Positions 24,601 through 35,104 of a DNA stretch of 64,000 bases are shown piece by piece (position 1 is the first letter of the stretch; the number at the start of each line of letters is the position of its first letter). Source of the DNA: Cytospora piceicola (Eukaryota > Ascomycota > Sordariomycetes > Diaporthales > Cytosporaceae). Location of the stretch: the NCBI GenBank assembly GCA_023375675.1, contig JALQBC010000033.1:310001-374000 (forward strand). Direction: 5' to 3'. Made by a program: the position numbers and the translations under genes. The notes beneath the pieces were generated by a model that worked only from the letters and a program-made list of their open reading frames with translations, had not been told where the DNA came from and searched no databases.

Positions 24601-25243
24601 TTCACCTTGCTGGCGGCGCCCGCCGCGCCGGGGATGAGGTACAGCTTCTCCGACATGTCGTGAAGCAGGGCGCCGGCCTCCTCGAGGGCATAGGCCTCCC
24701 CTGACGCAAACACGGTGAGGGCACCCTCGGCGGCGCGCTTCGTGCCACCGGAGACTGGACAGTCGAGCACCTTCACGTCCGGCCTGCCAGCCTTGGCGAT
24801 TCGGGAGAGCAGAGCCTCGTGATAGGTAGGATTGACAGTTGAACATATGAGTATAGTCGCTGCGGTTGGTAGTGCTATAAATATTAGAATGGTCAGTCAC
24901 CTGCCATTCAAATATGCCAGCCACAATTGAGATGTAAGCTGTGTGTCAAGCTGTCGTTTTATTTACCTTGCAGAGCACCTGTCTCTTCACTGAATAGTAT
25001 TTGATCGACTTGCTGGGAATTGGCCGCCATGCAAATCAGGAATCTGCTCTTCTGGGCAACGATCCTAGGAGATCCACCAATGAGACCTCCCAGGTCTGAC
25101 CACCTCTGCACGCTCGGTGCGAACACATCATATCCCGTGACACAATACTGTGGTTTGTTTGAGAGATTACATGCCATTCCAAAGCCCATGGCCCCGAGTC
25201 CAATGAAGCCGATGGGCGTGGCTGTAGTGTTCGTAGACGCCAT
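21618..25243 (-). CDS. Fused LtnD-LtnD-OtnK: tandem 3-hydroxyacid dehydrogenases plus four-carbon acid sugar kinase
   Basis: Four exons give 1137 aa: 25243-24967, 24874-24390, 24326-23691 and 23633-21618; introns are 92, 63 and 57 bp. The start is the first ATG; the frame beyond opens only with TTG. Two complete beta-hydroxyacid dehydrogenase modules follow each other. Each has an N-terminal GFIGLGAMG NAD-binding loop (near residues 12 and 332), a DxPVSGG substrate loop and a VKTVNQ/VKLINQ segment with the catalytic lysine (near 184 and 506). From about residue 690 comes the OtnK/DUF1537 kinase with its DDDPTGTQT motif, ending in GxPxxVFPGNVG. The family oxidises and phosphorylates C4 sugar acids such as threonate. 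Plant and some fungal relatives add a C-terminal class II aldolase; here the protein ends after the kinase. It is convergent with the regulator, 223 bp apart. Confidence 0.9.
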
Positions 25244-25323
25244 ATTATTGGTGGCAATGGGAATCAATTAACTTTTGTCAATAATACACCGTCTCTTCTG
25301 ATTTCCTTCTTGGGGGGCGGAGA

Positions 25324-25336
25324 GGGGGGGGGGGGG
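25324..25336. repeat. G13 homopolymer
   Basis: Thirteen consecutive G residues follow a G6-C-GG-AGA stretch. In the sense of the LtnD-OtnK gene this is a C-tract about 80-95 bases before the ATG. Length in an assembly may be unreliable. Confidence 0.9.
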
Positions 25337-25542
25337 TAAACAACAAAGCTAGGGTGAGAAATACTAATATTCCATATTAATTCCAAGTGCAGTTCACTCA
25401 CTGCTATACTTTGAGCCGGACGGATGCATACTTATTATCACAGGGTGCCGGGTATAAATTTCCGTCCGCACTCGCGCTTAGTCAATACGATTACGCTTTA
25501 CCGGCGGGCCCACCTTTGTGGAGTGTGGGTGGTCGGCCTGAT

Positions 25543-25550
25543 GGAGCTCC
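25543..25550. promoter_or_regulatory. Candidate operator GGAGCTCC (LtnD-OtnK promoter)
   Basis: A perfect 8-bp palindrome 300 bp upstream of the LtnD-OtnK ATG, followed by CCAC and, 12 bases later, by GCGGAG. The same palindrome occurs upstream of the permease and between the monooxygenase and oxoprolinase genes. Function is inferred from recurrence only. Confidence 0.35.
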
Positions 25551-26235
25551 CCACGAATATTGCGGAGTGCGGGCTGGCTGGATTCCTTTTCCCTCCTTAC
25601 TGTGTACACTGACCTGACTACTTACTCCCGAACCATACGGTCTATTCCGTAGTCTATGTAGGAATATACACCCAGATGTACTATTTTTGGGCTCTCTGGA
25701 TGGCACATATTTTCCTGGATGGCGTGGTCACTAGTCGCCTTGTGTTTCGTGCTTGCAGGAGTGGTTTCTGTGCTTCAATAACAGGAATTCACCTAGACAG
25801 CAGTCTCGGGTGTCTGGATAAAGTCATAATAGAGAGAGTAGATAGGACACGGTGAAGAAGCACGTCAAAGAAAAGGCGAACAGCAAGCTTGTATCTTGAG
25901 CCACGCATCAATTTTCACATAGACTTTATTCTTTTGGACCCCAGATAAACCTTTTACGTACCAGCATTGATACCAAGTTCTAGTAATATGTAGTTCCGTC
26001 GATTCACCCTTTTCATATAGTCTTTCGAGATGTTTGGGAGCGTATAGAGCACCGAAGACGTAACCAAGGAAGTTCAATATACGCACAATAATCATCAGCA
26101 AATGGTGGATCAGGACATCTGGATGTCCTGTTCTTCTCCGTCACGAAACTAAACAGTTTTCAGAACTACCAGACACGAAGCATGTTTATTATCTTTGCAT
26201 TTATCCAAGTACGTGTGAAGGGATATTAAATTTGT

Positions 26236-27768
26236 CTATGCCCGCACCACTTTGTCAATCCCAGCAGCGACATATGCTACGTTACTCCAGTTCAGACCGG
26301 CGATGGATACTCTCGAGCTATCCGCCATATAGATATGATATTTCTCTAACAAAAACAATCCCAGTCAGTATTTTTGCAATTTGCGGCAGCAGAGAAGCGC
26401 TCAGGTTCTAACATACCTCTCAACTCGAGTACCTTTTCGACACTCAACCCTAGGATGCAGAACATGCCTTTTTGCTCCATAACATGTGTCCAGTCACCCG
26501 GTGTACCTTCATAGCGTAATGTCAGTCATGATTCAATGTTCCAGGGTATGAAGTAGTGATGGGGACGTAGTGCCTACCCAGCTTCACCAATTCCTCGTAT
26601 AGCGCCTTTCTCATCCCAGCAATGCGGGAACTCATCGTAACTAAGTCTTGGTCCCACTGTGCACGCATCTTGCTGTCACCCAGGATGGCCGCCGCGATGC
26701 GCGCACCAAACGCTGGTGGGTTGGAGATGTGAGCACGGGTTAATTGTGCCAACCTCGACTCCACGGCCTTGGCCGAGCTGACAGACTTAGTAGTGATAGA
26801 CGCATGACCGAGGCGCTCGCCTACATGTCGCCATATAAAAAAGCAGTCAGTAATCAATGTTCCACTTCAGATAACCTTACCCCGACCTTGGGATCCAGAC
26901 CGACCAACACTTACCGTAGAGGCCCATGTTCTTGGCAAAAGACGCGCAGACGACCGTCTCCAGCCCCATCTCGTCAGCGAAGTACCGCACCGCATAGGCG
27001 TCGTTGTCGTAGCTGCCCGAGGTGATGCCCAGGTAGGCCGAGTCGAACAGCGGCAGGAGCCGCTTCTCCCTGACCACCTCCGCGATCTGCTGCCACTCCT
27101 CCTTGCTCGGGTCGCAGCCGCTGGGGTTGTGCGCGCTGGCGTGGAACACAAACACGGACCGCGGCGGCGCCCGCGAGAGGGCGTCCAGGATGGACGGGAA
27201 GTCCAGGCGGCCCGTCTCGGGCGAGTACCACCTGAACTCGCGGACCGCGAAGCCGACGGACTCGAAGACCTGTCGGTGGTTCGACCAGGTCGGGTCGGTG
27301 ATGTAGACGGGCGTGCCGGGGGGCAGGGTCTGGTACAAGAAAGAGCCGGCTAGGTGGAGGGCACCGGTTCCTGACAGCGCCTGACACGAGGCGACCTGGA
27401 GAGATATACACATCAATACAAGACTCAGACATGGGTTTGATTACGAGGCCTTGGCCAGCACTGACCCTATTCTCCCTAATGACCGTCGACTTCTCCCCGT
27501 ATACCAGCTGAGTAGCTAAGGCCCGGAATGAAGCCAGGCCCAGGATTGGGAGATACTCATGGTTTGCATCCTTGATCGTCTCCTTGGCTGCACGGACCGA
27601 GGGCAGGATCCACGGGTCTCCTTGCTCGTCCTTGTATGTGCCCTGGCCCAGATTGACCTTATGGGCGTCTGTGTCTGCAAGATACAGTCGGGTCAAGTCA
27701 AAGATGGCATCGGGTGGGATATACTCGACTGCTTCGAAGAGAGAGTCATTAGCATCAAGAGAACCCAT
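26236..27768 (-). CDS. Aspartate aminotransferase-like PLP enzyme (class I)
   Basis: Five exons give 408 aa: 27768-27466, 27395-26915, 26820-26578, 26506-26417 and 26345-26236. All joins are in phase, with donors GTCAGT, GTAAGT, GTAGGC and GTATGT. The protein is collinear with eukaryotic aspartate aminotransferases and of normal length. Visible are the LSGTGA phosphate loop (residues about 108-113), HNPSG with the PLP-contacting Asn (near 191), FDSAYLG with Asp219 and Tyr222, SFAKNMGLYGER with the PLP lysine near 256, and a SRVSIAGLN C-terminal arginine motif. It has no evident targeting peptide, so it is probably cytosolic. It should exchange amino groups between dicarboxylic amino acids and 2-oxo acids. 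Its head-to-head position with a HOGA-type lyase suggests a specialised substrate such as a substituted glutamate (inference). Confidence 0.92.
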
Positions 27769-28364
27769 GGCGACTTAGAGCAAAAGATACGCTGTTGTTG
27801 TGTGGCAAAAGGCGAAGGGACAAACTAGCACCTACAGCGATATTCATTACGACTATTGCTTGAAGCCCTGGAGCTATTATCTTAGATATTTAGACCTCCT
27901 GATGAGCACTCGGGAGACGATTGCCCAGGACTGCTGCCGTCCTGGTTCGGGGTCATATGCCGATGCCGGGTTCCAGGCTTGTTGAGGTGGAGGCGGCGGA
28001 GCGGCGGAGGTTCATGTGGTGCATGTGGTGCTCCACATGCTTGGGTGAAACACTCTAGAATGTGAAGCTGCCGCCGCGGAGAGAGGATGGGAGTGCAAGG
28101 AATTACACGGTCATTGTGGTAATTATGACCGTTGCTTTCAACTTGGGACAGGAAAACATGGAGCAATGGCGTGACTCCCAATGTCTTCAGAGTACTGTTG
28201 AACTCATCATAAAGTCCGCATTCCACAGTCTCCTCCTTCACATGGGATTTCTTGTCATTCGCTATCCCGGACTCACCCATCAATCATCCCCTCCTCTTTG
28301 ACACACCCACCGCATACACATACACGTACACATACACAGTACCACAAACCCTGCATCTCATATC
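27769..28364. promoter_or_regulatory. Bidirectional promoter, aminotransferase / DapA-family lyase
   Basis: 596 bp between divergent start codons. It contains three GCGGAG copies (27996, 28004, 28076), a near-palindrome GGTGCTCC at 28027 that differs by one base from the motif in neighbouring promoters, and a CACATACAC-type run before the lyase ATG. A short minus-strand open frame here is treated as chance. Confidence 0.55.
28027..28034. promoter_or_regulatory. Candidate operator GGTGCTCC (one mismatch)
   Basis: One base away from GGAGCTCC, followed by AC as in the other copies, and close to three GCGGAG words. It is in the middle of the shared promoter of the aminotransferase and lyase genes. 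It is weak on its own. Confidence 0.25.
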
Positions 28365-29386
28365 ATGGCATCCACGACAAAGCCGCCGTTTGGCGTATAC
28401 ACCCCCCTTGTGACATTCTTCAACGATGACGAGTCCATCGATATCGAGAGCACAAAGGCCCACATCCAGCGTATGGCCGAGGGCGGTGTCACAGGCCTGG
28501 TGCTTCAGGGCAGCAACGGCGAGGCGCCACATCTCATGCACGACGAGCGGAAGACCATAGTCCACACCGCCCGTACGCACCTCGACCATCTCGGGTTCCC
28601 CCAGGTGAAGCTGATCGTTGGCTGTGGGGCCCCCAGTGTCCGCGAGACCCTGTCATACATTGCCGAGGCGAAGGAGGCCGGTGCCGACTTTGCCTTGGTG
28701 CTGCCCCCAGCATACTGGTCCGCTGCCATGACCCCCGCCGTCGTCGAGGGTTTCTTCAGTGCGGTATGTCACTTCACACCCGTTGCACGTCCTCCGCTCG
28801 AGATTCAAAGCGACATGCTGACAACTAGGCTTCCCAACATCAGATAGCAGAAGAATCCGCCCTCCCCATCCTCATCTACAACTTCCCCGGCGTTACCTCG
28901 AACATCGATATAAGCTCGGACGCGGTCATCAGGCTGGCGAAGAAATACCCGGGCAAGATTGTTGGTGTCAAGCTGACCTGTGGTAACGTGGGCAAGCTTC
29001 AGCGGATCAGTTCGGCGCTGCCGGCGGACTCCTTCTCGCCCTTTGCTGGCAAGTCTGACTTCTTCCTGCCTGCGCTTGTAGCCGGGTCCAACGGTGTCAT
29101 TGCGGCCCTGGCCAACGTGGCGCCCAAGACACACGTTCGGCTGTTGAAGCTGTACCAGGAGGGTGACCTCAAGGCGGCGATTGAGCTGCAGTCCAAGCTC
29201 AGCCATGCCGACTGGGCCCTCTCCAAGGTCGGCGTCGCGGGCGTCAAGGCCATTGTGTCCAACTTCTTCTCATATGGCTCTGGCCGGGGCAGGAGGCCGC
29301 TGGGGGTCACGACGGTATCTGCCCTCGCCGACGACATTGTGGGACCTATCAAGGAGGTTATCGATCTGGAGAAGCAGTATTCGTAA
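28365..29386 (+). CDS. DapA/DHDPS-family class I aldolase or lyase (HOGA-like)
   Basis: Two exons (28365-28763 and 28844-29386) give 313 aa, the usual length. The 80-bp intron has a GTATGT donor, GCTGAC branch and CATCAG acceptor; an alternative ACTAG acceptor would add five residues and fits the family less well. A TIM barrel of the dihydrodipicolinate synthase superfamily is indicated by GVYTPLVTFF at the N terminus, GSNGEA at the substrate loop (GTTGES in classical DHDPS), the YNFPG motif with Tyr near 145, and GVKLTCGN with the Schiff-base lysine near 176. Fungi do not use the DHDPS lysine route, so a catabolic aldolase or dehydratase such as 4-hydroxy-2-oxoglutarate aldolase is more likely. 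The exact substrate is not readable from sequence. Confidence 0.9.
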
Positions 29387-30025
29387 ATTTGGATGTTAAA
29401 CAGTTAGACATTCTTGTAATAGCCAACCAATAATAGTCCACCCCGCTGTTCTACTTCCTTGTGTCTTTCTCATTACTCGGTACCAAGAGATTGACCTGAT
29501 AAGACCGGATAATCACATACCAATGCAGTCGGGCTTGGCCTCTGCTCAAAGACAGAAATGCCCAGAGGGGGATGGGCAGGAGATAAGTCGGCCGCGGAGC
29601 TCCACATAGATTGCTCCCTGCCCATCTTAACCTTCTTGGTGTGTGATAAGCCTCCGCTTACTCGGTATAGTCAATGCCGCTAGGAGAGATACGGCTTCCT
29701 TCCCATCTACCCCCCATTTGCATTGGTATTGGAGATATCTCTCAGCCTTAATCGAGGTGTTTGCTGCCTTGCCTAGGCAATATTTAGGGCTTCCCTCTCC
29801 ATCCCCATCATCCTCATTACCACTTCAAATCTCTCACTTCTTCATAACATACACCATCTACTTGTTTTCCCTTTCGCTCGCCTTTCGTCAATTCAGGTCG
29901 TTTGTATTGTTCTCGTGGGAATTGGACGTATTCTTCCACACCCCTAATCCGGAAGGGGACAAGAAGGCCACATCTTCCTGGTCTTGTTACTCGGACAATC
30001 TCATTACAGAAGCCATCGTCCAATC
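29387..30025. promoter_or_regulatory. Upstream region of the Dal5-type permease
   Basis: 639 bp holding the 3' flank of the lyase gene and the permease promoter. GCGGAGCTCCA occurs at 29594-29604, about 430 bp before the ATG. A pyrimidine-rich stretch (about 29790-29890) precedes the start, common in fungal leaders. No gene is supported. Confidence 0.5.
29596..29603. promoter_or_regulatory. Candidate operator GGAGCTCC (permease promoter)
   Basis: Part of the longer word GCGGAGCTCCA that recurs exactly at 34575-34585 in the monooxygenase/oxoprolinase promoter. An 11-base identity between two promoters of one cluster is unlikely to be chance, but binding is not shown. Confidence 0.4.
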
Positions 30026-31650
30026 ATGTCTTCCGAAGACACTACCAAGAAAGTGCCGGAGCAGGATGGAGGGGACGTTATACGGACAGTGACGGATATT
30101 GATGAGGGTGCCATTGAGGAGAAGCCAGAGAACACGGATGTAGACCCGGCCTTCCAGTTCATTGGCGGCGAAGAGGTTGTATATACTCTTCAAGAGGAGC
30201 AGAGTGTGCTGCGCAAGATCGACTGGGCCCTGATGCCCATGCTGTGCTGGATCTATGCGCTCCAGTTCGCCGACAAGACATCACTCAACTACTCCTCCCT
30301 GATGGGCATCCGCGACGATACCCACTTGGCGCCTAACAGCCAGCAGTACAGCTGGGTGTCGAGCATTTTCTATGCCGGTTACATCATATGGGAGTAAGTA
30401 ATTATAATCACCCCAGAAGGGGACCGCATTTCCATCCCATCTCGAATATAATACTAACATGGAACAGATTCCCTACCACGTACTTGCTTCGCAGCCTCCC
30501 TCTCGGCAAGTATACGTCGGCCAACATCGCTCTGTGGGGTGTAGTACTCACTTGCCACGTCTTTGCTGCCAACTACGCGGGCCTCCTGAGCCTTCGCTTC
30601 TTCCTCGGCGCACTCGAGGCCACAGTGACTCCCGCCTTCATCATCCTGACCTCGGCCTGGTACAAGAAGAATGAGCAGGCCAAGCGGGTGGGCTTCTGGC
30701 TCAGTTGCAACGGCCTCGCCCTGCTAGTGGTCGGCCCCATCGCCTACGGCCTATCTGGGGTGACCGACGCCAAGATTGCCACCTGGAAGATCCTGTACCT
30801 CGTCTTCGGTCTCCCTACCGTCGTGACGGGCATATATTGTTGGTTCTACATGCCCGACAATCAGATCAACGCCCGCTTCCTCAACCGCCGCGAGAAGCTC
30901 ATCGCGATCGAGCGCATCCGCGTCAACTTCCAGGGCATTGGCAGCCGCAAGTGGAAGTGGGCTCAGTTCTTCGAGGCCTTCCGTGACCCTCGCACCTACC
31001 TCTACGTGCTCTTCTCGCTGCTCATGAACATCCCCAACGGCGGTATTACCTCCTTTGGTTCCATCGTCATCAACTCCTTCGGCTTCAGCAGCCGGCTGTC
31101 CCTGCTGCTCAACATGCCTACCGGTATCGTCGATATCACATGCAAGCTGGGCTTCACCTACTTGTCGGACAGGTTCCTTGACCGCTCCCTTTTTGCATTC
31201 ATCGCCATCCTTATCCCAATGGTTGGCGGCATCATGATGATTGCGATCCCCCTCACAGCCCCGGCTGCGCTGCTCATCGGATACTACTTCATCGGAGCCG
31301 CCGGAGCCGCCTGGTGTCTTGTCATGGTCATGATCTCGAACAACACTCTCGGCTACACAAAGAAGGCCACCGTCAACGGCGCCCAGATCCTCGCCTACGC
31401 CGCCGGCAACTGGATTGGGCCTCAAACCTTCCGCTCCACCGAGGCACCCGACTATTACCACGGCAAGATGATGGTAGCTGTAATGTACGGGGTTTCAGCT
31501 CTTATCATCGTCGCTATTCGTGTCGTCAACATCATGGAGAATAGACGTCGCGACAAGAAGGCTATCGAGCATCCTGAGACCAGCTCTGCTGGTACCGAGT
31601 TCCTTGATCTGACGGATTTCGAGCAGCCCAACTTCCGCTACATGCTGTGA
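30026..31650 (+). CDS. MFS permease, allantoate permease (Dal5) family
   Basis: Two exons (30026-30393 and 30468-31650) give 516 aa; the intron has a GTAAGT donor, ATACTAAC branch and ACAG acceptor, phase 2. About 60 polar N-terminal residues are followed by a hydrophobic core with about twelve membrane segments and a charged cytosolic loop in the middle (near residues 270-300). The segment KIDWALMPMLCWIYALQFADKTS and the YSWVSSIFYAGYI stretch after it are typical of the anion:cation symporter family, which carries allantoate, ureidosuccinate, nicotinate, tartrate and other small organic anions into fungal cells. It sits at the plasma membrane by family. In this cluster it most likely imports the pathway substrate; which one cannot be read from sequence. 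Confidence 0.92.
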
Positions 31651-32215
31651 TCGGAGAGTACTGTGTGTTTCGTGTAGCGATTAGGGAGATTTTTCGGTGC
31701 TGGATGTGATTGAAGTAGAATTTAGTTTATCAATACGGATGTTTTCTTCCCTCGCTTTCACATTGCCGGTGCAACTTTACGTGATGCTTGAGTGATTACA
31801 GATTGATGTAAAGGAATGAAATGATAGGTTGAAGGGATCTGTTTTTCGGTGAACTTTGTATTCGTTCAAACACTACTGCCACTTCATGAGATTACCGTCC
31901 CTGTTCTAAGTTCATGTCAAGAGGTTTCTAGAGGTTTCTAGAAGTTGAGAATGTTAAAAGTTTAGCAGTTTATCCAATTATATTGCCAACCATATTATTG
32001 AAATTCGTCCAAATGGATGATGATTGGTGGAAATGAGTACTGCAATGGTTTATGCATGGATCAACGGTTTAATTTATATGAATAAAATTGAGATCGATAC
32101 TCAGTGTGTATAATACACAGAATTGAGGTGACCCCTATCCAAGGATATATACAACGAATAAGAAAAAAATCAGGTACCCTAGGGTAATGATCTGCCAGTA
32201 TCCCGCAGAAGGCCC
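31651..32215. other. Convergent 3' region of permease and monooxygenase genes
   Basis: 565 bp between two converging stop codons. It is AT-rich with several AATAAA-like words (for example near 32080) fitting polyadenylation on both strands. A tandem GAGGTTTCTA duplication lies at 31920-31940. No gene is seen. Confidence 0.5.
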
Positions 32216-34346
32216 TTATTTGTTTGTCAAAAACTCCTCAAAGTCCTCATCCGGCAGCGCAGGTTGCCTATCACTCCCGTCCAGCAGGCCGATGTACCAG
32301 GTGAGGTCGGTGCCGTCGGCCTCGCAGGCGGCGAAGCCGTTCCCGAAGTACCCGAAGCGGTTGGAGGTGGTGTACTTCAGCTCGTAGTCCTCCCAGCGCG
32401 GCCTCTCGACCGTCCGGAAGAAGTGGATGCGCGAGCCGGGCCACATCATGGGCTCGCCGTCGACGGTCCCCTGCTTGAACCAGGAGCGGCAGGGCGACGT
32501 CCACGCCGTGCGCGGGAGGAACTTGCGGCGGTGCTCGGCAAAGTCCGCGACCGCCTCCTCCTTGGGCGCGAACGAGGTGATCTCCTCCTCGGACATCTTG
32601 GTCAACATCTGCATGACATACCTAGAGACCGTCTCGGTAATGGGGAGGAAGCTGCCGTGGCCGTATGGACCGAATGGCCCGTTGAAGACTAATTCCATCA
32701 TCATCAGTTTGGGATCTTGGAAAGAAAATTAACTGCGAGGGTGGTAACGTACTGATATAGTTGGGGAAGTTGGCGACTGTGATTGAAAGGTACGTGTTTG
32801 GGACGTCCTTCCAGTAGTCGCCGAGGCTGACGCCGTTGCGACCGATCGTGGGATAATGTGGCCGCCAGCTGACGTCGAAGCCAGTAGCACACACGATGAC
32901 ATCGAACTCATGCTCCACGCCGTCCGCCGTCTTGATTCCCTTAGGAGTAATCTCCTCAATACTCGACGACACAACAGCGACGTTGTCCTTGCACAGCGCC
33001 TCGAGGTACCCGTTGCCTGGTGTTGGCCTCCGGCACCCCACGGCGAAGTCTTTGGGCACGATCAGGTCGGCGATTTCCGGATGGCTCGCGAGCTTGGCCC
33101 GCATGTCCTTCTCCGCGAACTGTTGTATCTGGTCAGCAAAATTGGTCATGGCGGCTATGAGCCGGGGCGGCGGGCTGCCTTAACCTACATCTCTGGCTTC
33201 CTTCTGCTCCTTTGATCCGTTCAGGATAAATCGGAATCGACTATTAAGCTCGGATTCGATCTTCTTCCGGTAGGAAAGATATTTCTTGGGGTCGTTCCGC
33301 AGGACTTCCCGCTGTGACTCGGTGTCTAATTTTCAAAGTGTCAGAAGCATCAACTTGCGCTGGGGAAGGCGGATGGTCGACTTACACTCAAAGTTGACGC
33401 CCCCCTTGCCGGCAAACCGCTGTCCGAAACCAGCCGTTATCCAGGACGCACTGCGGATGAAGCACTTCATGTTGCCCACAACTAAAACCGTCTTGTCAGC
33501 AATTACATCTTCCTACTTGGCGGGGGGAAGGGGAAGAGGGAATCTCAACGGACTGGGCTGAATGTTGGGGACGATCTGCACAGCTGAAGATCCACCACCG
33601 ATGACTCCGATACGCTTTCCCTTGAGCTCGATGCTGTCGTCCCAGTTTGCGCTGTGGATCATTGATCCCTGGAAGGTTTCTCTACCCTTAATTGCAGGCC
33701 ACTTCCATTTGCTAAAACAGCGGGTTAGTTCTGGTGGTGTCGAAAACAGGGGATAGAGTTTTGCATACTTCAGCACGCCGCTGGCGTTTACGAAGATGTT
33801 GGCCTTGTCTTCGATGATAGTGTTGGGATCATCACCATTCTGGATCTTGACGTGCCACATCTGCTCCTCCTCGTTCCAGTAGGCACCCACCACTCTGTGG
33901 TTGAGGCGAATGTACTTGTTGAGGTCATACTTCTCCGCGACATCCTTGAAGTATTGAAGGATCTCAGGAGCACCAGAGTAGCTTTACGAGGAAACCTGGT
34001 CAGTCCGGTTCTCGCCATCTCAAGTCTGGGCCATAGAGGAAACTTACAAGTGACTCCACTCACTGGACGGTGCCCATGAGAACTGGTAGTTGACGGAAGG
34101 TATGTCGCAACCACACCCAGGGTATTTGTTTTCATACCAGGTGCCGCCGATGGAAGGGTTCTTTTCGTAACATACCAGCTCGAGATCCAGAGGGCTTATG
34201 TCAATCTCGTGAGCGAGGTTCAATGCGCTGGCGCCAGCACCAAGGCAAATGATGCGGAGTTTCCTGCCAGCACGACTGGGCTTCTCAACGACCTCGTACT
34301 CGGGCTTGGATGCCAGCCCGTTTGTTGTGTAGTCGACAGAACCCAT
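32216..34346 (-). CDS. Type I Baeyer-Villiger flavin monooxygenase
   Basis: Seven exons give 583 aa: 34346-34048, 33981-33769, 33711-33554, 33481-33386, 33325-33189, 33128-32753 and 32688-32216. All introns are 57-72 bp and in phase. The protein has an FAD Rossmann loop (GAGASA, residues about 36-41), a GGTWYENKYPGCGCD substrate/FAD motif (near 67-81), the Baeyer-Villiger fingerprint FxGxxxHxxxWD (FQGSMIHSANWD, residues 184-195) and a second, NADPH-binding Rossmann loop (GGGSSA, near 207-212). A CATGFD motif follows further on. It should use FAD, NADPH and O2 to insert oxygen next to a ketone, or oxygenate a soft heteroatom. It shares a divergent promoter with the oxoprolinase-type gene. The donor GTCCGT of intron 3 is unusual but required by the frame. 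Confidence 0.92.
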
Positions 34347-34576
34347 TGTGTGTTTGTGTAGTGTTCAGATCTAGGTTGGTGTTTGTGTCAGGTCGTTTGT
34401 TATGTGAGGAACGTTATATATGATGACCACCAATGTACGACTGAGATAGGCAATATAAAGGAGAACAAATCTGATGGGATGTCAGAGCATCCGGGTTGTT
34501 GTTATCCCCGACTTGAGTAGTATTATCAGGTACTTTGCCAGAGCGGTTACAAACCCACAAGTACCCTCTAAGTGGC

Positions 34577-34584
34577 GGAGCTCC
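34577..34584. promoter_or_regulatory. Candidate operator GGAGCTCC (divergent promoter)
   Basis: Perfect palindrome inside GCGGAGCTCCA, the same 11-base word as in the permease promoter. It is placed where it could serve both divergent genes. Confidence 0.4.
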
Positions 34585-34704
34585 AGTCCTACAGAATATC
34601 AGTCGTATGATATTCACGTTGCCCGCCCCAAATCGGAGTAGATGTGCCGTCTCAAGGGTCTCCAAATCCATCCCCATCATACTACTATAGCACACTCTCA
34701 AGTG

Positions 34705-34734
34705 CTCCACCTCCACCTCCACCTCCACCTCCAC
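34705..34734. repeat. (CTCCAC)5 hexamer repeat
   Basis: Five perfect tandem copies of CTCCAC in the divergent promoter. The unit contains the CTCCAC half that follows the GGAGCTCC sites, so it may act as a cluster of half sites or be a plain microsatellite. Confidence 0.9.
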
Positions 34735-35104
34735 CGCACCGCTAACCTCCACATATATGCCGTTAACCTTTTGCCGCTTCAGTTGCCAAGCACACGGTAA
34801 CATTCGGGTGAGACTGTTATCTTGAACTCTTTATCGGCCAGTAAATGGCACATGATTACGCTTCGAAGTTACTTCCTATGTTCCTGGAGTATCCACAAGC
34901 AGGCATGATGGTGGTGCTCCCCCTCCGTCGGCCCTCCAGTCCGTTAAGACCCGTATAACGGTATCGGCAAATAGATTGACTATTATGGTCATACAAGGCC
35001 ATGAATACATACATACATAGACGACATGGAAATGCCCAATCTGCTCATGTTGGAACCGGAGAATATTTGTCTTGCCTCAAGAGCTTCGCCAATATCACAT
35101 CACA

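Larger units (their letters stand above)
25244..26235. promoter_or_regulatory. Upstream region of the LtnD-OtnK gene
   Basis: About 990 bp without a supported gene. It lies between the 5' end of the LtnD-OtnK gene and the 3' end of the aminotransferase gene, both on the minus strand. It holds a run of 13 G (25324-25336), GCGGAG at 25317 and 25562, and the palindrome GGAGCTCC at 25543. Apparent short frames look random. Confidence 0.5.
34347..35104. promoter_or_regulatory. Bidirectional promoter, monooxygenase / oxoprolinase
   Basis: 758 bp between divergent ATGs. It contains GCGGAGCTCCA at 34575-34585 (about 230 bp before the monooxygenase ATG) and a (CTCCAC)5 hexamer repeat at 34705-34734. 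A minus-strand open frame across the hexamer repeat is treated as spurious. Confidence 0.55.

Noticed and set aside
27882..28283. Minus-strand ORF of 133 codons in the aminotransferase/lyase promoter
   Set aside because: No family features, no splice partner, and it spans simple GGC/GGA repeats in a divergent promoter.
30751..31461. Minus-strand ORF of 236 codons
   Set aside because: Antisense shadow of the permease; D/G/E/R-rich reading without any domain pattern.
34414..34803. Minus-strand ORF of 129 codons
   Set aside because: Contains a VEVEVEVE run from the (CTCCAC)5 repeat and lies in a divergent promoter.
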